Below are positions 1-8,775 of a stretch of DNA of 64,000 bases, in pieces; the stretch's first letter is position 1, and each line of letters starts with the position of its first letter. A model generated the notes under the pieces. That model made no database searches and was not told where the DNA came from. It was given only the letters and a program-made list of their open reading frames with translations. The stretch covers positions 62,001-126,000 of the forward strand of contig JADKDJ010000013.1 of NCBI GenBank assembly GCA_016718405.1, read 5' to 3'. The DNA is from Candidatus Rhodoferax odensensis (GTDB lineage Bacteria > Pseudomonadota > Gammaproteobacteria > Burkholderiales > Burkholderiaceae_C). The position numbers and the translations under genes are program-made.

Positions 1-1
1 G

Positions 2-808
2 TCCAAGCCGGCAGCGCTGATTGGTGTGGCAGAGAAAGGCTACCTGTCGGTGGTGCTCAAGATGTCGGCCACGCCGGGGCATTCCTCGATGCCGCCCAAA
101 AAGGGCACGAGTGCCATCGCCATGATGAGTGCGGCGCTCAAACGGCTCGACGATGAGCAGTTGCCTGGGGGCATTCGCGGCGTGGGTGGCGAAATGTTCG
201 ACACCCTGGCGCCCGAGATGAGCGGTTTCTCGCGCGTGGCGCTGTCCAACCTGTGGCTGTTTGGCCCGGTGGTGCAAAAGCAGTTGGAAGGCGCCGCCAG
301 CACCAACGCCATGCTGCGCACCACCACGGCGCTCACCATCGTGAACGCGGGCAACAAGGAAAACGTGCTGCCCGGCCGCGCCGAGGCCACGGTGAACTTC
401 CGCATCCTGCCGGGCGACACCAAGGAAGGCGTGCTGGACCACATGCGCACCCAAGTGACGCAGGCGGTCGGGGCCGACAAGTTCGAGCTGTTCGCGCTGC
501 CCGGGGCGGTCAACGCCTCCAAGGTGGCGCCCACCGGCTCGGGTCAGTACCGCTTGTTGAACAAGACCATCCGCGAAATTTTCCCGGACACGCTGGTGGC
601 GCCGGGCCTGATGGTGGCGGGGACCGACTCCATCCACTACGGCGACATCAGCGACCACATCTTCAAGTTCTCGCCGGTGCGCGCCAACAACGAGGACCTG
701 AAGCGCTTCCACGGCACCAACGAGCGCCTGTCCATCAGCAACTATGCGGACGCCATCCGCTTCTATCACCGCCTGTTAAGCGAGGGTGCCAAGGCATCCG
801 CGCTCTGA
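2..808 (+). CDS. M20 family metallopeptidase, C-terminal part (5' end outside window)
   Basis: The frame is open from the first bases of the window, so only the C-terminal 268 or so residues are present and the GTG at position 26 is an internal valine, not a start. The segment GHSSMPPKKG followed by a long dimerisation-type region and the motif ENVLPGRAEATVNFRILPGD is characteristic of the M20 (carboxypeptidase S / PM20D1-like) family of zinc exopeptidases. The stretch TDSIHYGDIS near the C-terminus matches the late metal-binding region. Substrate cannot be inferred; the family hydrolyses N-acyl amino acids or small peptides. The gene ends 24 bases before the thiolase start, so the two are probably co-transcribed. 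Confidence 0.85.
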   Translation, partial: SKPAALIGVAEKGYLSVVLKMSATPGHSSMPPKKGTSAIAMMSAALKRLDDEQLPGGIRGVGGEMFDTLAPEMSGFSRVALSNLWLFGPVVQKQLEGAASTNAMLRTTTALTIVNAGNKENVLPGRAEATVNFRILPGDTKEGVLDHMRTQVTQAVGADKFELFALPGAVNASKVAPTGSGQYRLLNKTIREIFPDTLVAPGLMVAGTDSIHYGDISDHIFKFSPVRANNEDLKRFHGTNERLSISNYADAIRFYHRLLSEGAKASAL

Positions 809-832
809 TTACCCATCTTTGAAGGATTCACC

Positions 833-2008
833 ATGACCTCCGCCGTAATCGTTTCCACCGCCCGCACCCCTCTGGCCAAGAGCTGGAAAGGTTCTTTCAA
901 CATGACGCACGGCGCCACGCTGGCTGGCCACGCGGTCCAGCACGCCATTTCCCGGGCCGGCATCGACGCCGCGGAGGTGGATGACGTCATCATGGGTTGC
1001 GCGACACCCGAAGGCGCCACCGGCGCTAACATTGCGCGCCAGATTGCCCTGCGCGCCGGTTGCCCGGTGACCACCTCGGGTATGACCATCAACCGCTTCT
1101 GCTCGTCCGGCTTGCAAACCATTGCCACGGCGGCGCAACGCATCATTGCCAATGAAGGCGATATCTACGTGGCCGGGGGCGTCGAGGCGATCTCCTGCGT
1201 GCAGCAGGAGATGAACCAACACATGTTGGCAGACCCCTGGTTGGTCAAGAACAAGCCCGAGATCTACTGGAACATGCTGCAGACCGCCGAGAACGTGGCC
1301 AAGCGCTACAACATCAGCCGCGAAGCCATGGACGAATATGGTGCAGCCAGCCAGCAGAAGGCAACTGCCGCGCTGGAAGCCGGTCTGTTCACCGCCGAGA
1401 TCGCCCCGATCACGGTCACCATGGGGGTGGCCGACAAGGTGATGGGCCTGATGACCAAGAAGGTCACGGTAACCAACGATGAAGGCATCCGGGCCGGTAC
1501 CACGGTCGACGGCATCAGCGGCCTGCGCTCGGCGGTTCCGGGCGGCCTGATCACCGCCGGCAATGCCAGCCAGTTCTCCGACGGCGGCGGCGCCGTGGTG
1601 GTGATGCACGAAGCGATTGCCGAGAAGAAAGGTCTCAAGCCGCTGGGTCGCTTCCTGGGCTTCGCCGTGGCTGGTTGCGAGCCCGATGAGATGGGCATCG
1701 GCCCGGTGTTTGCCATCCCCAAGGTTTTGGCGCGTCTGGGCCTGAAGGTCAGCGACATCGACCTGTGGGAACTCAACGAAGCCTTTGCCGTACAGGTGAT
1801 CTACTGCCGCGACAAACTGGGCATTCCCGGCGACAAGCTCAACGTCAACGGCGGCGCCATCGCGGTCGGCCACCCCTACGGTGTGAGTGGCCAGCGCCTG
1901 ACCGGCCATGCCCTGATCGAGGGCAAGCGCCGCGGTGCCAAGCGCGTCTGCGTCACCATGTGTATTGGTGGCGGCATGGGTGCGGCGGGTGTTTTTGAAG
2001 TGCTGTAG
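833..2008 (+). CDS. Acetyl-CoA C-acyltransferase (thiolase)
   Basis: This 391-residue protein is a full-length thiolase that cleaves 3-ketoacyl-CoA with CoA, or condenses two acyl-CoAs in reverse. The nucleophilic cysteine is Cys90 in NRFCSSG. The catalytic histidine lies in AVGHPYGVSG (about residue 347) and the second cysteine in CIGGGMGAAG (about 377); NEAFA is also present. A GAAGGA ribosome-binding site lies 6 bases before the ATG. Its place before an acyl-CoA dehydrogenase suggests fatty-acid or related acyl-CoA degradation. A biosynthetic acetoacetyl-CoA thiolase is possible, but the FadA-like sequence and context favour a degradative role. Confidence 0.93.
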   Translation: MTSAVIVSTARTPLAKSWKGSFNMTHGATLAGHAVQHAISRAGIDAAEVDDVIMGCATPEGATGANIARQIALRAGCPVTTSGMTINRFCSSGLQTIATAAQRIIANEGDIYVAGGVEAISCVQQEMNQHMLADPWLVKNKPEIYWNMLQTAENVAKRYNISREAMDEYGAASQQKATAALEAGLFTAEIAPITVTMGVADKVMGLMTKKVTVTNDEGIRAGTTVDGISGLRSAVPGGLITAGNASQFSDGGGAVVVMHEAIAEKKGLKPLGRFLGFAVAGCEPDEMGIGPVFAIPKVLARLGLKVSDIDLWELNEAFAVQVIYCRDKLGIPGDKLNVNGGAIAVGHPYGVSGQRLTGHALIEGKRRGAKRVCVTMCIGGGMGAAGVFEVL

Positions 2009-2083
2009 CGGCCGACTGCGCTGTGCCTGAAGCGGGGCTGGTGTGCTGGACTCGCAGCAGGGTGGGAGCACACGCCGCCGTTC

Positions 2084-2166
2084 TCTTCACCGCTGGGCCG
2101 CCCCAAGGTGAAGTGCGCCCCCTCGGGGGGCAGCGCAGCCCACGCAGTGGCAAGCGTGGGGGCTTG
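2084..2166. repeat. GC-rich interspersed intergenic repeat
   Basis: The 456-base gap 2009-2464 between the thiolase and the acyl-CoA dehydrogenase has no convincing gene. This first part contains the C-run/G-run hairpin GCCCCCTCGGGGGGC and a CGCTGGGCCGCCCCAAG stretch, a composition I recall from repeated intergenic elements of Comamonadaceae. Only one clear copy is visible in this window, so its repeated nature is inferred from general knowledge. It may act as a transcription boundary or be a non-autonomous mobile remnant. Confidence 0.45.
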
Positions 2167-2179
2167 TCTATCCGCCCTT

Positions 2180-2317
2180 CGGGCTCCTCCTTGACCTCAC
2201 TATGGCATGCACCCCCACCCTGCTGCTGCGAACGGTTCCTCTCCTCGCTGGCCAGCAGATCACGCAATTTGGGCATCAGGGTGCCTGGGTGTTCTGCGCT
2301 GGTCAAGGAGGAGCCCG
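2180..2317. repeat. 17-bp perfect inverted repeat
   Basis: CGGGCTCCTCCTTGACC at 2180-2196 is the exact reverse complement of 2301-2317. The arms are 104 bases apart, and the right arm lies between the arms of the larger inverted repeat at 2271-2366, so the two structures interlock. No open frame of note lies within. Confidence 0.6.
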
Positions 2318-2366
2318 CGTAGCGGGCGGGGGACACGGAGCAGAACACCCAGGCAGTCTGATGCCC
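2271..2366. repeat. 27-bp imperfect inverted repeat (25/27 paired)
   Basis: The left arm 2271-2297 (starting GGGCATCAGG) and the right arm 2340-2366 are reverse complements apart from two adjacent mismatches. The 42-base interval contains a small hairpin, CCCGCGTAGCGGG. The long arms, short spacer and lack of coding capacity suggest a stem-loop or a non-autonomous mobile element. There is no U-run after the stem, so it is not a classic terminator. Confidence 0.65.
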
Positions 2367-2464
2367 GCGCCCGCCTATCGGCGCAGGTTCTCCTGTGCAG
2401 TCGATCCAACGCCATGCTTCGATGACAGAACGTCACTGCTGTCCGCAACCGATTGAGGTTTGTC

Positions 2465-4321
2465 ATGTCACTTCGTCCCACCCTCGACTTCCTGCTCTTC
2501 CAATGGCTGGGCGTGGAAAGCCTCACGCAGCGCACGCGTTTCGCCGAGCACTCGCGCGAGACCTTCGACGCGGTGCTCGATACCTGCGAACGCATTGCCC
2601 GCGACAAATACGCGCCGTTCAACCGCCTGGTGGATACGCAAGAGCCGCACTTTGACGGCGAGAAAGTGATCCTGCCGCAGGCCACGCACGACGCCCACAA
2701 GGCCTACGCCGAGTCCGGCATGCTCAGCGCGGCGCAGGACTACCAGATAGGTGGCATGCAGTTGCCGTACTGTGTGGAGGCATCGGCCAATGCCTTCTTT
2801 GCCATGGCTTCGGTCAGCATCGGTTCGGGCCTGCTGACCACTGGCAACGCCAATCTGTTGATGGTGCATGGCACGCCAACGCAGCGCGACGTGTTTGCCA
2901 AGAACGAGTTTTCCGGGCGCTGGTCGGGCACCATGTGCCTGTCCGAGCCGCAGGCCGGCTCCAGCCTGTCCGATGTGGTGACGCGCGCCGTGCCTGATGG
3001 AGCGGACTTTGAGCACGACCCGCTGGGTCCGCGCTACCGCCTCAAGGGCAACAAGATGTGGATCTCCAGCGGTGAGCACGAGCTGACCGAGAACATCATC
3101 CACCTGGTGTTGGCCAAGATTCCCGGACCCGACGGCAAGCTGATTGCCGGCACGCGTGGCATCTCGCTGTTCATCGTGCCCAAAAGGCTGGTTAACGCCG
3201 GCGGCGAGTTGACTGGCGAGCGCAATGACGTCGCGCTGGCCGGGCTCAACCACAAGCTGGGCTGGCGCGGCACCACCAACACACTGCTCAATTTCGGCGA
3301 GGGCAAGTACCCGGTAGCAGGCGCCGACGGCGGCCCCTATGGCAACGGCGCCGGCGCGGTGGGCTACTTGGTGGGCCAGCCGCACGAGGGTTTGCGCTGC
3401 ATGTTCCACATGATGAACGAGGCGCGTATTGGCGTGGGCATCGCCGCCACCATGCTGGGTATGGCCGGCTACCACGCGGCGCTGGACTATGCCAAGAACC
3501 GGCCCCAGGGTCGACCCGTCGGAGCAGGGGGCAAGGACGCCTCGCAGCCGCAGGTGCGCATCATCGAACACGCCGATGTCAAGCGCATGCTGTTGGCGCA
3601 AAAGGCCTACTGCGAAGGTGCGCTGGCGCTGGAGTTGTATTGCGCCCGCCTGGTCGACGAGCAGCACACTGGCGAAACGCAGGCAGCCGATGACGCACGC
3701 CTGCTGCTGGAAGTGCTCACGCCCATTGCCAAGAGTTGGCCCAGTGAGTGGTGCCTGGAAGCCAACAGCTTGGCGATTCAGGTGCACGGCGGCTACGGCT
3801 ACACGCGCGACTTCCCGGTCGAACAGTATTGGCGTGACAACCGGCTCAACATGATCCATGAGGGCACGCACGGCATTCAGGCCATGGACTTGCTGGGGCG
3901 CAAGGTATTGATGGAAGAGGGCAGGGGCTTGGCACTTCTGGGCCAACGGGTGCAGGTCACGGTTGCAAATGCCGGCGCTGCGTCAGCGCTGCAAGCGCAT
4001 GCCCAGCAGTTGGCCGCAGCCTGGCAGCAGGTGATCAGTGCCACGCGGGCAGCGTGGTCCACCGGTCAACCCGGCGAGGCGCTGGCCAACGCGGTTCCCT
4101 ATATGCAGGCCTTTGGTCACACCGTGCTGGCCTGGATCTGGCTGGATGTGGCGTGCGCCGCGCTGTCGGCCGATCCCGACCAGGCGATGCCCGCGACGGT
4201 CGGTCGCTTGGCGGCGAGCCGGTATTTTTTCCACTATGAGCTGCCGAAGATCGGGGCATGGCTACAGGTGGTCGCCTCCCGTGATCGCACCTGTGCTGAT
4301 CTGGTGCAAGAGGCGTTTTGA
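2465..4321 (+). CDS. Acyl-CoA dehydrogenase, DmdC-type (long C-terminal domain)
   Basis: This 618-residue FAD enzyme oxidises an acyl-CoA to the enoyl-CoA and passes electrons to electron-transfer flavoprotein. The ACAD fold is shown by MCLSEPQAGSSLSDV and KMWISSGEH in the middle domain and by VHGGYGYTRDFPVEQYWRD in the C-terminal helical domain. The catalytic glutamate is expected in MIHEGTHGIQ. At about 600 residues with an extra C-terminal domain it resembles the 3-methylmercaptopropionyl-CoA dehydrogenase (DmdC) subgroup rather than 380-residue short-chain enzymes; the actual substrate is unknown. I chose the ATG at 2465 because GAGG precedes it by 6 bases; an in-frame TTG lies 12 bases upstream. 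A paralogue lies at 23440-25254. Confidence 0.92.
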   Translation: MSLRPTLDFLLFQWLGVESLTQRTRFAEHSRETFDAVLDTCERIARDKYAPFNRLVDTQEPHFDGEKVILPQATHDAHKAYAESGMLSAAQDYQIGGMQLPYCVEASANAFFAMASVSIGSGLLTTGNANLLMVHGTPTQRDVFAKNEFSGRWSGTMCLSEPQAGSSLSDVVTRAVPDGADFEHDPLGPRYRLKGNKMWISSGEHELTENIIHLVLAKIPGPDGKLIAGTRGISLFIVPKRLVNAGGELTGERNDVALAGLNHKLGWRGTTNTLLNFGEGKYPVAGADGGPYGNGAGAVGYLVGQPHEGLRCMFHMMNEARIGVGIAATMLGMAGYHAALDYAKNRPQGRPVGAGGKDASQPQVRIIEHADVKRMLLAQKAYCEGALALELYCARLVDEQHTGETQAADDARLLLEVLTPIAKSWPSEWCLEANSLAIQVHGGYGYTRDFPVEQYWRDNRLNMIHEGTHGIQAMDLLGRKVLMEEGRGLALLGQRVQVTVANAGAASALQAHAQQLAAAWQQVISATRAAWSTGQPGEALANAVPYMQAFGHTVLAWIWLDVACAALSADPDQAMPATVGRLAASRYFFHYELPKIGAWLQVVASRDRTCADLVQEAF

Positions 4322-4494
4322 GGTGACAAAAGGTGGTTTTGAAACTTGGCCTCGAAGTTGGCATGGGTTATAACCTCATGGTTCTAAAAATGAGCCGCGT
4401 AGTAAGTGCGTGGGAGGGTGCTGCGCAACAACCCACGGCGCGGTATCGGGTGTTCCATCCTGGTGTGGGCGTGAAAGAGGCAAGGTAAGGTGTT

Positions 4495-4842
4495 ATGCGG
4501 TTGTTTGGCAGGTTGATTGACAGAGTGCGGACCTTGGCCGGCGTGCGCAAGGTGCGCCAGATCCCAAGCGCGGTAGACAAACCACCCATTGGAACCAGCG
4601 TGGTGCGAGAGAACCTCCGCCTGCGGCTGAAGTACCCCATTGACGACGACTTCTGGCAGTGGTTGTCCTCCAACGGATGGCGTGCCATGCAGCAGCGCAA
4701 CAATCGGCGCCGCTACATCGTGGTGGCCGAAAAGACCCTGATCAAATTGATGAAGGCCGACCTTGACCTTCGCAACCAGATTCACGACAAGATGATCAAC
4801 GCCGGGCCGCCCGACGCCGTGCGTTCGTCTCGCGGGCGCTGA
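4495..4842 (+). CDS. Hypothetical protein, small basic
   Basis: I do not recognise this 115-residue protein. An AAGG-containing ribosome-binding site precedes the ATG, and the protein is rich in Arg, Asn and Trp (FWQWLSSNGWRAMQQRNNRRRY). It is probably soluble: no signal peptide or membrane segment is visible, and the tail after about residue 100 is Pro/Ser/Arg-rich. It stands alone between the acyl-CoA dehydrogenase and an SDR gene, with about 170 bases upstream that could hold a promoter. The coding call rests on the ribosome site, codon composition and absence of a better frame. Confidence 0.6.
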   Translation: MRLFGRLIDRVRTLAGVRKVRQIPSAVDKPPIGTSVVRENLRLRLKYPIDDDFWQWLSSNGWRAMQQRNNRRRYIVVAEKTLIKLMKADLDLRNQIHDKMINAGPPDAVRSSRGR

Positions 4843-4977
4843 ACTCCGCCCCTGACGTGGGGCGCTTGCGGCCGGTGCGCCGGCCGTTGAGAACCCTTAT
4901 CACCCCCGAGACACAGTGCGCTGCGCCGACGTCGCACAATGACGCATTCGGTGTTCATCTCAGACAAAGGACTCAAC

Positions 4978-5769
4978 ATGGCGCGCACGATCCAACAACT
5001 TTTTGATCTCAAGGGCAAGACCGCTCTGGTCACCGGCGGCTCGCGCGGGCTGGGTTTGCAGATGGCCTATGCCTTGGGCGAGGCAGGCGCGCGCATCATG
5101 CTGAGCTCGCGCAAGGCGGAAGACCTGGAGCAGTCGGCAGCCGACCTGCAGGCGGCCGGCATCGATGCGCGCTGGGTGGCGGCCGACTGCACCAAAGAGG
5201 CCGACATCGCGCACCTGGTCAGCGAAACGCTGCAGCGCATGGGCGATGTGGACATTTTGCTTAACAACGCGGGTGCGGCCTGGGGTGCGCCGGCCGAGGA
5301 CCATCCGGTGGAGGCCTGGGACAAGGTGATGAACCTCAACGTGCGCAGCTACTTCATCCTGAGCCAGATGCTGGCCAAGCAAAGCATGATTCCGCGCCGC
5401 AGCGGGCGCATTATCAACGTGGCCTCCATCGCCGGGCTGGGTGGCAACCCGGAGGGCATGAACACCATCGCCTACAACACCTCCAAGGGCGCCGTGATCA
5501 ACTTCACGCGCACACTGGGCGCGGAGTGGGGCAAGCACAACATCACCGTCAATGCCATCTGCCCGGGCTTCTTCCCCAGCAAGATGACCATGGGCACCCT
5601 CAAGGCCTTGGGCGAAGAAAAGCTGGCGTCCCACGCGCCGCTCAAACGTCTGGGCGATGACGAAGACCTCAAGGGCGCGTGTGTCTTGTTCGCGTCGGAC
5701 GCCGGCAAACACATCACTGGTCAGTGGCTGGCGGTGGACGGAGGTGTCTCGGTCGTCACTGGCGGTTAA
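4978..5769 (+). CDS. SDR family oxidoreductase
   Basis: This 263-residue short-chain dehydrogenase has the Rossmann glycine motif TGGSRGLG (about residues 20-27), NNAG and the catalytic pair in YNTSK, with CPGFFPSKM after it. It would oxidise or reduce a hydroxyl/keto group with NAD(P)H; the closest general types are 3-ketoacyl-ACP reductase and gluconate 5-dehydrogenase-like SDRs. The ATG at 4978 is preferred because AAAGG lies 7 bases upstream and the family begins close to the glycine motif; the frame opens 39 bases earlier. A thioesterase follows 25 bases downstream, suggesting a shared role in acyl-CoA metabolism. Confidence 0.9.
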   Translation: MARTIQQLFDLKGKTALVTGGSRGLGLQMAYALGEAGARIMLSSRKAEDLEQSAADLQAAGIDARWVAADCTKEADIAHLVSETLQRMGDVDILLNNAGAAWGAPAEDHPVEAWDKVMNLNVRSYFILSQMLAKQSMIPRRSGRIINVASIAGLGGNPEGMNTIAYNTSKGAVINFTRTLGAEWGKHNITVNAICPGFFPSKMTMGTLKALGEEKLASHAPLKRLGDDEDLKGACVLFASDAGKHITGQWLAVDGGVSVVTGG

Positions 5770-5794
5770 TAGATAGCCCCGACGGTGGAGCGGC

Positions 5795-6235
5795 ATGAAA
5801 TTCGGCGTTGAGATCCCTTTCGTCAACCATCTGGGTTTCGACCTGGAGCTGTTTGACGGCGGCGCCTCGCAGATCAGCTATGAGCCACTGCCGGTGCACC
5901 TCAACTCCTTTGGCGTCACCCACGGCGGTGCGTTGATGACGCTGCTCGACGTGACCATGGCGGTGGCAGCGCGCAGCGTGCAGAAAGACATGGGCGTGGT
6001 CACCGTCGAAATGAAGACCAGCTTCATGCAGCCCGCAGTGGGCAAGCTGACGGCCAAGGGGCGACTGATGCACCGCAGCGTCACGTTGGCTTTTGTCGAA
6101 GCGACGGTATTTGACGAGGCCGGCAAGTCGTGCGCGCACGCCACCGGCACGTTCAAGTACGTGCGAGCCTTGGCGACGGGCGGGCGGCGCATCAACGCCC
6201 TGCAGATCGATCCGAACATCGTGCCCACCGACTGA
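5795..6235 (+). CDS. PaaI-family hotdog-fold thioesterase
   Basis: This 146-residue protein has the single hotdog domain of PaaI/YbgC-like acyl-CoA thioesterases. The motif HGGALMTLLDVTMAVAA contains the HGG turn and the acidic residue of the central helix, which carries the catalytic carboxylate in this family. It would hydrolyse acyl- or aryl-CoA to the free acid and CoA as a homotetramer. It lies 25 bases after the SDR and 17 bases before the MDR reductase, so the three probably form one transcript. The exact substrate cannot be told. Confidence 0.88.
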   Translation: MKFGVEIPFVNHLGFDLELFDGGASQISYEPLPVHLNSFGVTHGGALMTLLDVTMAVAARSVQKDMGVVTVEMKTSFMQPAVGKLTAKGRLMHRSVTLAFVEATVFDEAGKSCAHATGTFKYVRALATGGRRINALQIDPNIVPTD

Positions 6236-6252
6236 CTACAACGGAGACATAC

Positions 6253-7269
6253 ATGCCCCAGAACAAGCAAATCCATCTCGACAACCGTCCCTCTGGCGAG
6301 GCCGTAGCCAGCAACTTCAAACTGGTGGTATCCGACACGCCGCCGCTGCAAGAGGGCCAGGTGCTGGTGCGCCACCACTACCTCAGCCTGGACCCCTACA
6401 TGCGCGGCCGCATGAATGACGCCAAGAGCTACGCTCTGCCGCAGCCGCTGGGCCAGACCATGGGTGGCGGCACGGTCGGCGAGGTGGTCGAGTCCCGGCA
6501 CCCAAAGTTTGCCGTGGGCGACAAGGTGGTGGGTATGGGCGGTTGGCAGCAGTACAGCGTGGTCGACGCCGGGCAACCCGGCGCCCTGCGCAAGGTGGAC
6601 ACCACCCACGTGCCGCTGAGTGCCTACCTCGGTGCGGTGGGTATGCCCGGCGTCACCGCCTGGTACGGGCTGGTCAGGATCATCGAGCCGAAGGCTGGGC
6701 AGACCATGGTGGTCAGCGCGGCCACCGGTGCCGTCGGCAGTGCCTTTGCCGCCTTGTCCAAGGCGCGTGGCTGCCGCACCGTGGGCATTGCTGGCGGGCC
6801 AGACAAATGCAGGTACGCGGTGGAAGAACTGGGCTTTGACGCTTGCATTGACTACAAGGTGCACGCAGACGCCGCCTCGCTGTCCAAGGCCTTGAAGGAC
6901 GCCTGCCCCAACGGCATCGACGGCTATTTTGAGAACGTGGGTGGCATGGTGCTCGACGCCGTGCTGACCCGCATGAACGCCTTTGGCCGCATTGCGGTGT
7001 GCGGCATGATTGCCGGTTACGACGGCGCGCCGCTGCCGCTGAGCTACCCGGCCCTGATTCTGGTTAATCGCCTGAAGGTACAGGGCTTCATCGTCAGTGA
7101 GCACATGGAAGTATGGCCCGAGGCACTGACCGAGCTGGGCACCCTGGTGGCCACCGGCAAGCTGCGCGCGCGGGAGTCGATCGCGCAGGGTATCGAGGCC
7201 GCGCCCGAGGCTTTTCTGGGCTTGCTCAAGGGCAGGAACTTTGGCAAACAGCTGGTCAAACTTATCTGA
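6253..7269 (+). CDS. NADP-dependent oxidoreductase, zinc-free MDR (CurA/leukotriene B4 dehydrogenase type)
   Basis: This 338-residue protein belongs to the zinc-independent medium-chain reductases that reduce the C=C bond of enones with NADPH. Visible features are the N-terminal SLDPYMRGRM motif, typical of the LTB4-dehydrogenase/CurA branch, and the cofactor-binding VSAATGAVGS at about 155-165, with YFENVGG further on. The ATG at 6253 follows an ACGGAGA ribosome site; the frame is open about 120 bases upstream but overlaps the thioesterase. It may detoxify unsaturated aldehydes or ketones, or act on an intermediate from the adjacent SDR and thioesterase. Confidence 0.9.
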   Translation: MPQNKQIHLDNRPSGEAVASNFKLVVSDTPPLQEGQVLVRHHYLSLDPYMRGRMNDAKSYALPQPLGQTMGGGTVGEVVESRHPKFAVGDKVVGMGGWQQYSVVDAGQPGALRKVDTTHVPLSAYLGAVGMPGVTAWYGLVRIIEPKAGQTMVVSAATGAVGSAFAALSKARGCRTVGIAGGPDKCRYAVEELGFDACIDYKVHADAASLSKALKDACPNGIDGYFENVGGMVLDAVLTRMNAFGRIAVCGMIAGYDGAPLPLSYPALILVNRLKVQGFIVSEHMEVWPEALTELGTLVATGKLRARESIAQGIEAAPEAFLGLLKGRNFGKQLVKLI

Positions 7270-7336
7270 TGGATGGTGCGGGCAAGCCCAGACGTGGCGC
7301 CGCGCTGACCTTGACTGATCACTTCGAAAGCTCATC

Positions 7337-8278
7337 ATGTCCGACATCATCCTGCACCATTACCCGACCTCGCCCTTCTCAGAGAAGGTACGCCTTGTGC
7401 TGGGCTACAAGCAGTTGGCCTGGCGCTCGGTGGTCATCCCGGCGATCATGCCCAAACCCAACGTGCTGGCGCTGACCGGTGGCTACCGCAAGACGCCGTT
7501 CCTGCAGATCGGCTCGGATGTCTATTGCGACAGCGCCCTGATATGTGATGTGCTGGAACACCTGCAGCCAACGCCCACGCTGTACCCTGCCCATCAGGGC
7601 GGTGTGGCGCGCATCGTGGCACAGTGGGCCGATACCACCCTGTTCTGGGCCGCCATGGCCTACAACCTGCAGCCCAAGGGCGCGGCAGCCATGTTCGAAG
7701 GCGCGCCGCCGGAGATGGCCAAGGCCTTTGGCGCCGACCGCGCGGCCATGACCAGCGGCATGGTCCGCCTGCGCCCGGGCGATGCAACGGCCGCCTACCG
7801 CAGCTATTTGCGCCGCCTTTCCAATATGCTCGAAGGGCAGGATTACCTGCTCGGCAGCGCGTCGTGCGTGGCCGACTTTGCGGCCTACCACCCCTTGTGG
7901 TTCTCGCGCGTGCGTGTGCCGGTGATGGCCGGCATTCTGGATGCCACCCCGGCGGTGCTGAACTGGATGGACCGAATGGCGGCACTGGGCCACGGGCAGA
8001 TGTCCAGATTCACCGCCGAGGAAGCCATCGCCGTGTGCGCCGCCTCACCCGGGCCGGCCGAACAAAACGACCGCGCGTTTCAGGATGAACACGGCGTCAC
8101 GCTGGGTAGCCGGGTTACGGTGGCCGCCGAGACCTTTGGTCAGGAGACCACCGAAGGCGAACTGATCGCTGCCACCCGCACCCGCTACACCGTGCGACGG
8201 GTCGACGCGCGCGCGGGCACCGTGCAGGTGCACTTTCCGCGCATCGGCTATGTACTCAAGGCCGTGCTGCCAGCATGA
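7337..8278 (+). CDS. Glutathione S-transferase family protein with C-terminal extension
   Basis: The N-terminal 80 residues form the thioredoxin-like GST domain (HHYPTSPFSEKVRLVLGYK, then the cis-Pro/substrate region GGYRKTPFLQIG and CDSALICDVLE). An all-helical C-terminal domain follows to about residue 235. The 313-residue length exceeds the usual 200-230. The last 70 or so residues (from AFQDEHGVTLG) look beta-rich and are unlike a standard GST; they may be a small added domain. The stop overlaps the start of the next gene by 4 bases, so the two are translationally coupled. Glutathione conjugation or a reductive role is inferred from the family. Confidence 0.87.
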   Translation: MSDIILHHYPTSPFSEKVRLVLGYKQLAWRSVVIPAIMPKPNVLALTGGYRKTPFLQIGSDVYCDSALICDVLEHLQPTPTLYPAHQGGVARIVAQWADTTLFWAAMAYNLQPKGAAAMFEGAPPEMAKAFGADRAAMTSGMVRLRPGDATAAYRSYLRRLSNMLEGQDYLLGSASCVADFAAYHPLWFSRVRVPVMAGILDATPAVLNWMDRMAALGHGQMSRFTAEEAIAVCAASPGPAEQNDRAFQDEHGVTLGSRVTVAAETFGQETTEGELIAATRTRYTVRRVDARAGTVQVHFPRIGYVLKAVLPA

Positions 8279-8736
8279 GTCAACGCGATCCCCTGCGCTG
8301 GAAGCTCGCCGCTTTTGATGCCTTGAGCCCGCACGAGTTGTACGCGCTGTTGCAGCTGCGCACTGAGGTGTTCGTGATGGAGCAGAACTGTCCGTTCCAG
8401 GACATGGATGGCGCTGATGAGCAGGCGCTGCACCTGATGGGCAGCCAAGGTGAGCCTCTGTTGGCTTACGCGCGGTGCTTGCCGGCCGGGGTCAAGTTTG
8501 CCGAGGCCAGCATCGGGCGCGTGGTCACGCGCCGCTCAGCGCGCGGTTTGGGCTTGGGGCATCTGTTGATTGACGAGGCCATCCGCGCGGTGAGCGCATC
8601 CTGGGGTGTCCAGCCAATCCGCATTGGTGCCCAGGCCCGGTTGAGAGACTACTACTGCGACCACGGCTTCGTTGATGTGGGAGTGCCGTACGTGGAGGAC
8701 GGCATTGACCACATCGAAATGCTCTGGACCCCGTGA
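8275..8736 (+). CDS. elaA: GNAT N-acetyltransferase, ElaA family
   Basis: This 153-residue GNAT protein starts with WKLAAFDALSPHELYALLQLRTEVFVMEQNCPFQDMDG, the signature N-terminus of ElaA. The acetyl-CoA binding loop is GRVVTRRSARGLGLGHLL, and the C-terminus has HGFVDVGVPYVEDGIDHIEM. It is expected to transfer an acetyl group from acetyl-CoA to an unknown amine. The start overlaps the GST gene stop in an ATGA arrangement. Confidence 0.9.
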   Translation: MSQRDPLRWKLAAFDALSPHELYALLQLRTEVFVMEQNCPFQDMDGADEQALHLMGSQGEPLLAYARCLPAGVKFAEASIGRVVTRRSARGLGLGHLLIDEAIRAVSASWGVQPIRIGAQARLRDYYCDHGFVDVGVPYVEDGIDHIEMLWTP

Positions 8737-8775
8737 ACCCATAACTCTGAACCTCTCACCATAGGGACCGTCACC

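Noticed and set aside
5878..7350. A 490-codon minus-strand frame
   Set aside because: Antisense to the thioesterase and MDR reductase genes, whose motifs are clear; His/Gly-rich translation has no domain.
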